Shown here: in pieces, positions 1 to 6,262 of the stretch
Position numbering within the stretch: the first letter of the stretch is position 1
How the letters are laid out: the number at the start of each line of letters is the position of its first letter
From: Candidatus Hydrogenedentota bacterium
GTDB taxonomy: Bacteria > Hydrogenedentota > Hydrogenedentia > Hydrogenedentales > SLHB01
Length of the DNA stretch: 9,287 bases
Direction: 5' to 3'
Assembly: GCA_003552485.1 (NCBI GenBank)
Contig: PUMX01000036.1
Location: 1-9,287 of the forward strand
Translations under genes and position numbers: made by a program
The notes under the pieces: generated by a model
Database searches by the model: none
Told to the model about the DNA's origin: nothing
What the model saw: the letters and a program-made list of their open reading frames with translations, nothing else

Positions 1-465
1 GACATCAAGCCGGCCGTGGTGGAAGACGCGCATGTCGAGCCCTTGCCCGAGATGCTGGCGGGTGCGGCGTCGCCGGTGTACCGCATCGGTGCCGCGGGCG
101 TTTTTGATGAACCGTTGACCGTGCAGTTGCCCATTGCGCCGGACCAGGATCCCGATGACCTCGATATCTACTACTACAGCGAGGATCCGGACCAAGCAGG
201 CTGGTACAGGGGCGAACGGGTCATCGGCTGGCTTGTGCCGGATTCCGTGCGGATTGTCGAGGAGGACGGTGAGAGGTACCTCGAATTTCGGGTGAATCAC
301 TCCGGCGTGGCGCAATTGGGCCGCGATATCAGCCCGCGCCTTGGCGCGATGGGCGTGAGCGCCACCGGCGGCGCAGGTCAATGGCTGGGGCTGTTCGCCT
401 TGCTTTTGATCGCGCTGCTTGTAGCGGCCAGGGTTCATGTAGGTCCCGCCCGATTGCGGCGCTAA
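1..465 (+). CDS. Surface protein C-terminus with membrane-anchoring sorting tail (5' partial)
   Basis: The reading frame is open from base 1, so the true start lies upstream; the GTG at 16 is only an internal valine codon. The visible part is about 154 residues. The first two thirds look like a beta-rich extracellular module (YRIG...FDEPLTVQLPI, YYYSEDPDQAGWYRG, then a strand ending FRVNHSGVAQLG), resembling ZU5-like or other beta-sandwich modules that close large secreted bacterial proteins. The end is tripartite: a Gly-rich stretch (ATGGAGQW), a hydrophobic helix (LGLFALLLIALLVAARV) and a basic end (GPARLRR). That layout is typical of C-terminal sorting/anchoring signals of the PEP-CTERM/GlyGly-CTERM sort, although no exact named motif is present. 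Inference: an exported, envelope-anchored protein of unknown function. The stop is TAA at 463-465. Confidence 0.7.
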   Translation, partial: DIKPAVVEDAHVEPLPEMLAGAASPVYRIGAAGVFDEPLTVQLPIAPDQDPDDLDIYYYSEDPDQAGWYRGERVIGWLVPDSVRIVEEDGERYLEFRVNHSGVAQLGRDISPRLGAMGVSATGGAGQWLGLFALLLIALLVAARVHVGPARLRR

Positions 466-530
466 GACAAATACATCATCGTGTGGCGACAAAGGTGAGG
501 CGGGTGAGGGTACGCGCGAAACCCCAACCT

Positions 531-593
531 ATAGTCGATGCCCGCGACATTCAGTTCGTTATCAACCGCGTGCTGGGGCTTTCCATGGGCTAG
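531..593 (+). pseudogene. Dockerin-like remnant (half repeat)
   Basis: In a frame different from the preceding gene, and after its stop, the DNA encodes VDARDIQFVINRVLGLSMG followed by TAG at 591-593. This resembles the second half of a type I dockerin repeat as found at the C-termini of many secreted proteins (pattern VNAxDxQLVINxxLG). The usual calcium loop with a DxNxDG motif is absent just upstream; that stretch reads as Arg/Lys-rich sequence. No start codon with a ribosome site fits. Most likely it is the eroded end of a former secreted-protein gene. It could also be chance, because the matching stretch is short. Confidence 0.35.
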
Positions 594-630
594 CGCTGAT
601 ACGTGTTGAAGCGCGAAGTAACCCAAAAAT

Positions 631-681
631 AACAGACCCGCCGGTAAGCGGAAGCAGCCGCTTACCGGCGGGTTCCCTGTT
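631..681 (-). terminator. Strong hairpin terminator for the ceramidase-like gene
   Basis: A perfect 16-bp stem pairs 636-651 with 658-673 around a 6-nt loop (652-657). It is extended by a 5-bp outer stem (631-635 with 677-681) after a 3-nt bulge. Read on the minus strand, the stem is followed by CTGTTATTTTTGG, a fair U-tract. It sits about 95 bp beyond the minus-strand stop at 767. Read on the plus strand the following bases are less T-rich, so it would be weaker for the upstream plus-strand gene, though it may act on both. Confidence 0.75.
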
Positions 682-766
682 GAATGTCCGCGTGCGTGGC
701 GCCTGCTATGCACACGCGCATACAAATGTAAGCGAACCGTTGCGCTGGAACAAGACGAAACCGGCG

Positions 767-2116
767 CTACGGAAGCATGACCGCTTCGATGGCGCCCATT
801 AACACTTCCTCGACTGCTGGCGACACTCTGCTGGCGCGTTCGCTTGTTTCATAGCCGCCTTGCTCGTATGCCTCGACCGTTCCGATGTAGCCGGGCCCGT
901 ATTCGCCATACGCCGCCACGGCGATCAGCCGATCCGGCTGCATTTCCTTGGCGGCGAGCTGATACGCCACCAGCGATTCGGCGGGCAAATGCAGCAATTG
1001 CGCCGGCCCTAGCACAAGGCTCGTGATGTCCACGTTATGTCCGGCTTCAACGCGCCGCACCCAAGCCAATCCGCGCGCCGCGCGGGTCGCGTTCTCGGAA
1101 TCGCCGCTTTCAAGGGTCGCCTCAAATTCCTCGGCCACCATATGATCGCCCAGCGGCAAAGCGGCCGGTGCGACGCGCCATTCCACATCCTCTGGCGTGA
1201 TGGCGGTTCGCTCAGTCTTCTCCCAGGCCCGCTTCATGCCGTCGGCCAGCCGTTCTGCGAGGATGAGCCGGTTCTCCGGCGAGCCATCGTTGTACTTGCC
1301 CGCTCCGATATCGCCGCCGGCGCCCGTGAAATGGATATGCAGCGCCTGCGGCACAGCCAACTGCCGCATGAATCGCGCCACGCCCGGGAAGTCCGGATTC
1401 GGCACGCCGGTGCGGTAATAGCTCTGCGGATGGGTGGCGTAGTAACTCAACGCGGCGATGGGCTCGTCCTCGTTCCACAGGCTAACGAGCGCCAGCATGG
1501 GATCGATGAGCCCTTCCGGCTCCGCGCGCAACTCGGGATCGCGGCAGGCGGTGAAACGCATCGCGCGCACCGTGCCGTCCTCGCCAAGGATTCGCCGATT
1601 CGACGCGACCTCATATACCTCCGCTTCCGCCGTTCCGACATGCGTGACGGGCTCGGTGTTTTCCAAGGAGTCGGCAACCGCTTCGCGCAGCCGTTCTAGG
1701 GTCTCGAGCGAAAATTCGCGGTTGTAGCGCTCCTGCTCGATTCCGTATTCGGCGAGCAATGCCTCGGCCGACATGTCGCACGCCGGCGCATCGTGTTGAT
1801 GCAGCGCGTGCACCGCGACCCGGTCCGGCGATGTGCCCGCCGCCTCGGCCAGCGCTTCCCGGAACGCGTCGTAGCTGTCATTCGCAATACCGATCCAATC
1901 GATGGCGCACAAGACAATCGGCTCCTCCGCGCCGAGCAAGACAATGCCTTTCGCGCGCAAGCCCAAGTCCCAGTGGGCCTCCGTGATATCGTACGCCAAC
2001 GGCGCGCCTATAGGCGGCGTCACGTCAATGTCAAACGTGGCCGCACGCAACTCATCGGCGCCTGCCCCCATCATTAGAAGTCCGCTCAACATTACCACCG
2101 CCGCCCATCGCATCAT
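767..2116 (-). CDS. Exported ceramidase-like (neutral/alkaline non-lysosomal type) hydrolase
   Basis: The product is 449 aa from the ATG at 2116-2114. A farther GTG at 2170 keeps the frame open, but AAAGGAGAGG lies just before the ATG pair at 2116/2113, and translation from there begins with a signal peptide (residues 1 to about 25). Residues 27 onward match the neutral/alkaline ceramidase N-terminal family: FDIDVTPPIG at the mature start, HALHQHDAP (H106, H108), ATHPQ (H229), LPAE (E380) and a Tyr-rich GYIGTVEAYEQGGYE near 409-423. In Pseudomonas ceramidase the equivalent His, His, Glu and Tyr residues bind zinc. The family's NxGDVSPN segment, which carries the serine nucleophile, reads GAGGDIGAGKYN (265-276) here, with Gly at the serine position. 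The C-terminal beta-sandwich of full ceramidases (about 650 aa or more) is absent. It is therefore a metal-site-retaining homologue, probably exported; true ceramidase activity is doubtful and the substrate is unknown. Confidence 0.8.
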   Translation of the reverse strand: MMRWAAVVMLSGLLMMGAGADELRAATFDIDVTPPIGAPLAYDITEAHWDLGLRAKGIVLLGAEEPIVLCAIDWIGIANDSYDAFREALAEAAGTSPDRVAVHALHQHDAPACDMSAEALLAEYGIEQERYNREFSLETLERLREAVADSLENTEPVTHVGTAEAEVYEVASNRRILGEDGTVRAMRFTACRDPELRAEPEGLIDPMLALVSLWNEDEPIAALSYYATHPQSYYRTGVPNPDFPGVARFMRQLAVPQALHIHFTGAGGDIGAGKYNDGSPENRLILAERLADGMKRAWEKTERTAITPEDVEWRVAPAALPLGDHMVAEEFEATLESGDSENATRAARGLAWVRRVEAGHNVDITSLVLGPAQLLHLPAESLVAYQLAAKEMQPDRLIAVAAYGEYGPGYIGTVEAYEQGGYETSERASRVSPAVEEVLMGAIEAVMLP

Positions 2117-2195
2117 GCCTCTCCTTTCCCCGGAGCCATCTCCGGTGGATTCTTCGGTTCGTCTACTCACGCACGGCTAGTTCTTTTAGATAACA

Positions 2196-2224
2196 AGCAT
2201 ACGGGTTTCCCGGTCCGATGCCAA
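2196..2224 (-). promoter_or_regulatory. Candidate sigma70-type promoter for the ceramidase-like gene
   Basis: On the minus strand a TTGGCA box (2224-2219) and a TATGCT box (2201-2196) are separated by 17 bp. This predicts a start near 2189 and a leader of about 70 nt before the ATG at 2116. The region also holds a 7-bp inverted repeat (GCATACG at 2197-2203 and CGTATGC at 2230-2236) and a small CGGG-TTT-CCCG hairpin (2202-2212). It lies in the 147-bp gap after the peptidase gene, so the hydrolase may be transcribed on its own. Confidence 0.35.
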
Positions 2225-2263
2225 ACAAGCGTATGCGGCGAAATGCCTGCCCACGCCTCGCCG

Positions 2264-3220
2264 CTATTCGGGCAACCGCTCGAGCGTCTGCCAGGCTCTA
2301 TCTTGCCATTGGCTGGGCAGTGACGCGGCTTTTTCGAGAGCGGAACGGGCCTCATCGTATTTTTCCTGCTCCTCGAGCAAAAGGCCAAGATTCAGCCATG
2401 CCGCCGCCAAGCCCGGATCATGCTCGGTAGCCCTACGGAACGCGGAAATAGCCGCGCTGGATTCGCCCGCCGCATGCTTCGCGTTGCCCAACGCAAACCA
2501 GCCCATGGCGTGCTGCGGCCAGCGCTCGACAACAGAGCGCCATGCGGGCAACGCATCATCCGCTCCGTTAACCTGTTCGAAGGCGTTGATTGCATCCATG
2601 GCTTGGTTCGGCCGGATCGTGGCGGGCAACTCGCCCGGTGGCAGCGTCACCATGCTCCAGCGTTCGCTGCGCGACCAAGTGGCGTCGAAGCGGCGGAAAG
2701 ATTCCTTGCGGTTGGCCTCTTCGCCGCTATGCAAGATGATGAATCGCTCCTCAAGGTCATAGCCGATGGCCACGGCGTAATGCCACATGGGCCAGACAGG
2801 CAGCGACAGGTTTTGCATAACTACCACAGGGTTCCCCGCGTCTAGTTCGCCCAGCAACGACTGGAACGATCCGTCGAGCGTGAAACTGACCCGATTATGC
2901 CGGCGCGAGGCGGCCAGCATTTCCGGTTGAATGCTGCCTTCACGCGCGGGCAGAAAAACTTGGGGGATCAGGTCATCGGCGCTTACGTCCACGCCGCTTG
3001 CGTTGAGCGCCATCGCCAGCGCGGCGGGACCACACTGGTATTCGCGTTGCGCATAAAAGGGAACGCCTTCGATACAGGCGCGTTCGGCGACGCCCATATC
3101 GGCGGGGCTGGCCAGGCGCGGCCCGGTCGCGCAGCCTGTCTGAAGCACGCCCATTGCGCACAACAAGAAAACGCCCGCAATACGGGCGTTTCCTGTCAGT
3201 TGCTCTCTTAGACGGGACAT
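2264..3220 (-). CDS. PA2778-family C39-like cysteine peptidase, lipoprotein with TPR repeats
   Basis: The product is 318 aa. The N-terminus has a basic patch, a hydrophobic core and VLQTGC with Cys30 as the likely lipidation site (Gln at -3 is unusual). Residues about 50-200 match the PA2778 family of C39-like papain-fold peptidases: PFYAQREYQCGPAAL with catalytic Cys63 and upstream Gln candidates Q58/Q62, PVWPMWHYAVAIGYD with His147 and D155, and ILHSGE. The segment LPPGELPAT ends the domain as in relatives. Residues about 238-305 form two TPR-like helical pairs (AMGWFALGNAKHAAGE; AAAWLNLGLLLEEQEKYDEA). The start is 10 bp after the PA2779-family stop with no strong ribosome site, suggesting translational coupling. 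This pairing with a PA2779-like gene is conserved in proteobacteria. It probably acts as an envelope protease in the periplasm; its target is unknown, and no ABC transporter of the bacteriocin-export kind is present here. Confidence 0.88.
   Translation of the reverse strand: MSRLREQLTGNARIAGVFLLCAMGVLQTGCATGPRLASPADMGVAERACIEGVPFYAQREYQCGPAALAMALNASGVDVSADDLIPQVFLPAREGSIQPEMLAASRRHNRVSFTLDGSFQSLLGELDAGNPVVVMQNLSLPVWPMWHYAVAIGYDLEERFIILHSGEEANRKESFRRFDATWSRSERWSMVTLPPGELPATIRPNQAMDAINAFEQVNGADDALPAWRSVVERWPQHAMGWFALGNAKHAAGESSAAISAFRRATEHDPGLAAAWLNLGLLLEEQEKYDEARSALEKAASLPSQWQDRAWQTLERLPE
3169..3191 (-). promoter_or_regulatory. Terminator-like hairpin inside the peptidase coding start
   Basis: A 9-bp perfect stem (AAACGCCCG at 3169-3177 with CGGGCGTTT at 3183-3191) has a 5-nt loop. 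In the minus-strand mRNA the 3' arm ends in a T-run and continues TTTTCTTG. This is the shape of an intrinsic terminator, but it lies over codons 10-18 of the peptidase gene. It could lower expression of the peptidase relative to the upstream PA2779-type gene, or be a coding coincidence. Confidence 0.4.
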
Positions 3221-3230
3221 GAGCGCCAGG

Positions 3231-3644
3231 CTAACGGGTAAACGGATACACGTTCGTCAGGCCGAGGATATCTGTCGCCAGTAGGACGGCGAACACGGCA
3301 AACAGCACAACCAGCACCGTGCCTATGCCAGCCCCGGCCGGGAGGTCCTCAAGGTGACGGGCCAATTGAGCAGCCTCATCATCGGAAAGCGCGGCCACAC
3401 GCCCCTCAACCTCGTTGGGATCTACGCCAAGCGCCTCCAGTTGCTCTCGAACATCATCGCGGTTTAGCACTTCGTCGATAAGCTCGCGATCAGACTGGGC
3501 CTGCTCCGCTTCCAACGCTTCCTGCGTCGAGATCAAGCCGGCGCCCGATTCTGTCTGCGGCGGGGCGGCGGCCGCCGGGGTTACACCAACCGCCAGAACC
3601 AAAACTAACAGCGGGCAAACGATTGGAGAGAGTGTTTTGGTCAT
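3231..3644 (-). CDS. PA2779-family small membrane protein
   Basis: The product is 137 aa. A signal peptide or first membrane helix covers residues about 7-26 (ends TPAAAA). It is followed by a soluble helical segment with family hallmarks: GLISTQEALEAEQAQSDRE (36-54), NRDDVREQLEALGVDP (61-76), ALSDDEAAQLARHLEDLPAG (85-104). A C-terminal membrane helix is at about 107-127, ending in the signature TDILGLTNVYPF (124-135). These match the PA2779 family, whose members are found next to PA2778-type cysteine peptidases, exactly as here. GGAAAGGA lies about 7 nt before the ATG at 3644. The molecular role is not known. Inference: it anchors, regulates or is processed by the downstream peptidase. The soluble part faces the periplasm if the first helix is cleaved. 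Confidence 0.88.
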   Translation of the reverse strand: MTKTLSPIVCPLLVLVLAVGVTPAAAAPPQTESGAGLISTQEALEAEQAQSDRELIDEVLNRDDVREQLEALGVDPNEVEGRVAALSDDEAAQLARHLEDLPAGAGIGTVLVVLFAVFAVLLATDILGLTNVYPFTR

Positions 3645-3721
3645 AGTTACATCCTTTCCATTTGGGATCGCCTTCCAGCGCCACGACGATCCTGAACTCT
3701 GCGTTCACCCCGAAGCGACAT

Positions 3722-3736
3722 TACACTTTTAGTGTA
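3722..3736. promoter_or_regulatory. Perfect dyad, probable operator on the PA2779 promoter
   Basis: TACACTTTTAGTGTA is a 6-bp perfect inverted repeat around TTT. One arm is the predicted -10 box of the minus-strand promoter and the other covers the predicted transcription start. That position is what a repressor site would have. The bound protein is unknown. Confidence 0.5.
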
Positions 3737-3759
3737 TGAACCCATTCCAGCCGAGTCAA
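3731..3759 (-). promoter_or_regulatory. Candidate sigma70-type promoter of the PA2779-PA2778 pair
   Basis: On the minus strand TTGACT (3759-3754) and TACACT (3736-3731) are separated by 17 bp. The predicted start is near 3724, giving a leader of about 80 nt before the ATG at 3644. The -35 box is one base from consensus; the -10 box is two bases off. Confidence 0.5.
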
Positions 3760-3846
3760 GAAGTCCCCACCACGACACGCTCCTTGGGTTTGGTGAGTGA
3801 TAATGTCTGTGATCCCCGGCCAGGTTTGGCGGATGCGATGAATTTC

Positions 3847-3875
3847 TTGTTAATGAACGAATTGCGTGCTATCGT
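3847..3875 (+). promoter_or_regulatory. Candidate promoter for the Gfo/Idh/MocA-HEAT unit
   Basis: TTGTTA (3847-3852) and TATCGT (3870-3875) are separated by 17 bp, each matching four of six consensus bases. The implied leader to the ATG at 3960 is about 80 nt. A TATACA at 3935-3940 is a better -10 by itself but has no matching -35 and lies too near the ribosome site. Confidence 0.25.
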
Positions 3876-3959
3876 AACCCGTAATAAACCGCAGGGCTTG
3901 GCGCAAGCGCGGGGCGCTGGCCAGGCAAGTGGACTATACAAAAGCGAGGGAACGATGTT

Positions 3960-5270
3960 ATGAGAAGCTCTGGAGTTTCACGGAGACAGTTTTTCAAGTC
4001 CGCCGCGTTGGCGGGCGCGGCCGTTGCGGCGCCGAGCATTGTGCCGGCGTCGACGCTGGGCCGGGCGGGCGCGGCGCCGCCAAGTGAGCGCATCCGCGTT
4101 GGCGCGATCGGCGTGGGCGGACGGGGCATGCATAACCTGCATTGGTGTATGGATCAGCCGGATACCCAAGCCGTCGCTATGTGCGACGTCCGCGAGGAAC
4201 GGCGCGACGAGGTCAAGGATGTTGTCGACGCCTATTATGGCAACAATGACTTTCAGACGTACCGTGACATGTTTGAAATGTTCGAGCATGGCCCGGAAAT
4301 GGACGCCATTCTCATCGCCACGGGCGATCGCTGGCACGCGCTGGCTTCGATTTACGCGATGCGCGCGGGGTACGACGTATTCAGCGAAAAGCCGTCGAGC
4401 ATGACCGTCGCCGAGGGCCGCGCGGTGGTCGATACGGTGCGCCGGCATGGCCGGGTCTACCAGACCTGCACCCAACGGCTAAGCGAGCGCAATCACGTGT
4501 TCGTTTTCGAGTTGGCGCGCTCGGGCCGGCTGGGGCGGATTCACACAGCTTACGCGCATATCGCCCCATGGGACGACGCCTACATGACCCATGATTGGAA
4601 ACCGGCCCAACCGAAACCACCGGACGAAGAGGTGGACTGGGACGCTTGGCTGGGACCGTGCCCTTGGCGGCCGTATAACCAAGACTATGTGCGGGGCCAG
4701 TGGCGCGGCGTCTATGATTTCCACACAAGCTGCATCGGCGAATGGGGCGCGCACACCTTCGCACAGGCCATGGCCGGTATCGACTGCCTAGACACCGCCC
4801 CGGTAAAGTATTCGTTTGTCGACAATGACACGGGCGACGGCATGGAATGCGAGTTCGCCAATGGCATCAAGCTCGTGCTTTCCCGAGGGGACGAGTACTG
4901 GCACGGCTCGTGCGGCGAACGCTTTGACGGGGACGACGGGTGGGCCGCGGCGGCCGACGGTTATTCCGAGCCTGAGGTGTCTTCGCCTGAGTTGCTGGAT
5001 GACTTTGACGGCGTTATCGAAGCCTACAAGGCGCGCACGCAGCGCAGCATCAACCACATGCGCGATTTCCTGGACTGCATGAAGACGCGGGAGAAGCCGG
5101 TGGCGAACGAGAACGTCATGCATTACTCCATGGTCGCCGTCCACGCAGCGAACATCTGCATGTGGCTCAAGCGGGATCTGCGTTATGACCCCGTGAAGGA
5201 GGAGTTTATCAACGACGACGAGGCCAACCGGCTGCGTTCGCGAGCCATGCGCGCGCCGTACGTCATCTAA
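3960..5270 (+). CDS. Tat-exported Gfo/Idh/MocA-family oxidoreductase
   Basis: The product is 436 aa. The N-terminus has a twin-arginine signal (SRRQFFK, residues 7-13, then an Ala-rich core to about residue 38). A Rossmann NAD(P)-binding domain follows (IRVGAIGVGGRG, 45-56; CDVREE, 75-80; ILIATGDRWHA, 117-127). FSEKPSSM (141-148) is the family's EKP motif, with Lys144 as the likely catalytic lysine. The C-terminal domain carries DFHTSCIGEWGAHTF (253-267), where His265 fits the active-site histidine. Family members oxidise or reduce sugars, inositols and related polyols with NAD(P); Tat-exported forms are common in planctomycetes and relatives and act in the periplasm with the cofactor pre-bound. 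The exact substrate cannot be read from sequence. The start is the ATG at 3960 after GAGGG with about 9 nt spacing. It is followed after 54 bp by the HEAT-repeat gene, probably co-transcribed. Confidence 0.92.
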   Translation: MRSSGVSRRQFFKSAALAGAAVAAPSIVPASTLGRAGAAPPSERIRVGAIGVGGRGMHNLHWCMDQPDTQAVAMCDVREERRDEVKDVVDAYYGNNDFQTYRDMFEMFEHGPEMDAILIATGDRWHALASIYAMRAGYDVFSEKPSSMTVAEGRAVVDTVRRHGRVYQTCTQRLSERNHVFVFELARSGRLGRIHTAYAHIAPWDDAYMTHDWKPAQPKPPDEEVDWDAWLGPCPWRPYNQDYVRGQWRGVYDFHTSCIGEWGAHTFAQAMAGIDCLDTAPVKYSFVDNDTGDGMECEFANGIKLVLSRGDEYWHGSCGERFDGDDGWAAAADGYSEPEVSSPELLDDFDGVIEAYKARTQRSINHMRDFLDCMKTREKPVANENVMHYSMVAVHAANICMWLKRDLRYDPVKEEFINDDEANRLRSRAMRAPYVI

Positions 5271-5324
5271 CTGCGCGATTGAAGCCGAGGGTTCGCAGAA
5301 TCCTCGTAGAGGGAGATTAGCACC

Positions 5325-6185
5325 ATGTTGAATTCAGGATTGAGACTGGCGGCCGCCGCGCTCTTGCTGGGCATGTTCGCGCTGCCGGTCATTGCGGAAG
5401 ATACAGCGGAGCGCGAGGCCGAGTTCATCGCCGTGCTCGAGTCCGCGCCGCCCACCACGGAAGACGCCCAGGCCCGCGCTGAGGCCGAGGCGGAATCGGC
5501 CCGGGAGCGGATTGATGAATTAAGAAGCGCGCTTGACGACATCGAGGCGCAATCCGCTGGAGCCGAGGAAGAACTCGAACAAGCACGGTCCGTGCTGGAC
5601 GAGGCGAAGGCGAATCTCGAGGCGTCGCCGGAGCTTGATGCGCATCTCGACGTGCTGACGAATGAGTGGCTTCACGACAACTGGCTCGCCTGTCGCGAAT
5701 TGTCGCAAATGGGCAGCGAAGCGGCCGTGGCGTCGCTGGCGCCTTTGTTGAGCGACGAAGACCGCAGTCACATGGCGCGCTACGCCTTGGAGCCGATGCC
5801 CTATGAAGCCGCCAGCGAGGCGCTGCGCAACGCGTTGGACGAAGTCGACGGCCGATTGCTCGCAGGCGTTATCCATAGCCTCGGCGTGCGCCGCGATGCG
5901 GACGCCGCCGGCGCAGTAGCCGAACGGCTGACGCATTCCGATAACGACGTGGCAAGCGCGGCGGCCCGCGCCCTGGGCGAGATCGCGACCGACGGCGCCG
6001 TCGATGCATTGAGCGCGTTCTATGAAGAAGCCGGTGAGGAGGTCAAACCAGCGGTGCACGACGGTCTGCTGCGCGCGGCGGAACGCCTGTTTGCCCGTGG
6101 CAATCGCCTCGAAGCCTCGTCGATCTACCAGCGCGTGGGCGAGCCCCGCGCCGTCGCCGACGGCGAACCGCCGATGATCCAGTAA
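5325..6185 (+). CDS. Exported coiled-coil and HEAT-repeat protein
   Basis: The product is 286 aa. A signal peptide covers residues 1 to about 24 (LLLGMFALPVIA). An acidic, Ala/Glu-rich coiled-coil region spans about 44-100. Helical HEAT-like repeats span about 115-265: ELSQMGSEAAVASLAPLL, VIHSLGVRRDADAAGAVAER, AARALGEIATDGAVDALSAF. Such repeats are protein-interaction scaffolds; no catalytic motif is visible. The ribosome site AGAGGGAG lies about 9 nt before the ATG. It follows the oxidoreductase gene by 54 bp and precedes a terminator, so the two form one unit. HEAT-repeat proteins often accompany or are fused to Gfo/Idh/MocA proteins in planctomycete-like genomes. The repeats end abruptly in a non-repetitive PRAVADGEPPMIQ tail, which may reflect a shortened form. 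The function is unknown, and it is probably periplasmic. Confidence 0.8.
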   Translation: MLNSGLRLAAAALLLGMFALPVIAEDTAEREAEFIAVLESAPPTTEDAQARAEAEAESARERIDELRSALDDIEAQSAGAEEELEQARSVLDEAKANLEASPELDAHLDVLTNEWLHDNWLACRELSQMGSEAAVASLAPLLSDEDRSHMARYALEPMPYEAASEALRNALDEVDGRLLAGVIHSLGVRRDADAAGAVAERLTHSDNDVASAAARALGEIATDGAVDALSAFYEEAGEEVKPAVHDGLLRAAERLFARGNRLEASSIYQRVGEPRAVADGEPPMIQ

Positions 6186-6211
6186 GCTGAAATACCCAAG
6201 AGAATCAAACT

Positions 6212-6256
6212 CGCCCCCGGCTGCGGTGATCGCGTGTGGCCGGGGGCGCGTTGTTT
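6212..6256. terminator. Bidirectional-capable terminator between convergent units
   Basis: A 10-bp GC-rich stem (CGCCCCCGGC at 6212-6221 with 6239-6248) has a 17-nt loop. On the plus strand it is followed by CGTTGTTTAG, ending the HEAT-repeat gene 27 bp after its stop. On the minus strand it is followed by AGTTTGATTCT, so it can also end the HicB-like gene transcript, whose stop is at 6263. Confidence 0.7.
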
Positions 6257-6262
6257 AGTATG

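Larger units (their letters stand above)
466..766. other. Convergent intergenic region
   Basis: About 300 bp between the convergent ends of the sorting-tail gene and the ceramidase-like gene. Apart from the dockerin-like remnant near 531-593 and the hairpin at 631-681, I see no supported gene or RNA. Short open frames here lack a ribosome site and recognisable content. Confidence 0.6.
3645..3959. other. Divergent intergenic region with both promoters
   Basis: This 315-bp region separates two divergent transcription units. It contains the minus-strand promoter with its dyad (3722-3759) and a weaker plus-strand promoter candidate (3847-3875). The open frame at 3736-3963 (+) has no ribosome site and no recognisable content; I do not call it a gene, although its stop overlaps the ATG at 3960. 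Confidence 0.6.

Noticed and set aside
462..725. Minus-strand open frame of 87 codons
   Set aside because: It contains the strong terminator hairpin and has no recognisable protein features or ribosome site.
1037..1699. Plus-strand open frame of 220 codons opposite the ceramidase-like gene
   Set aside because: It is an antisense shadow in GC-rich DNA; the minus-strand frame carries the family motifs.
2117..2170. Upstream GTG start for the ceramidase-like gene
   Set aside because: It would put 18 charged residues before a good signal peptide, and the AAAGGAGAGG site serves the inner ATG pair.
2264..3644. Bacteriocin-processing export system
   Set aside because: C39 peptidases of that kind are fused to ABC transporters and sit near double-glycine leader peptides; neither is present here.
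3736..3963. Plus-strand open frame of 75 codons whose stop overlaps the oxidoreductase ATG
   Set aside because: There is no ribosome site, the composition is unremarkable, and it starts inside the dyad and covers the promoter region; a leader peptide cannot be excluded but is not supported.
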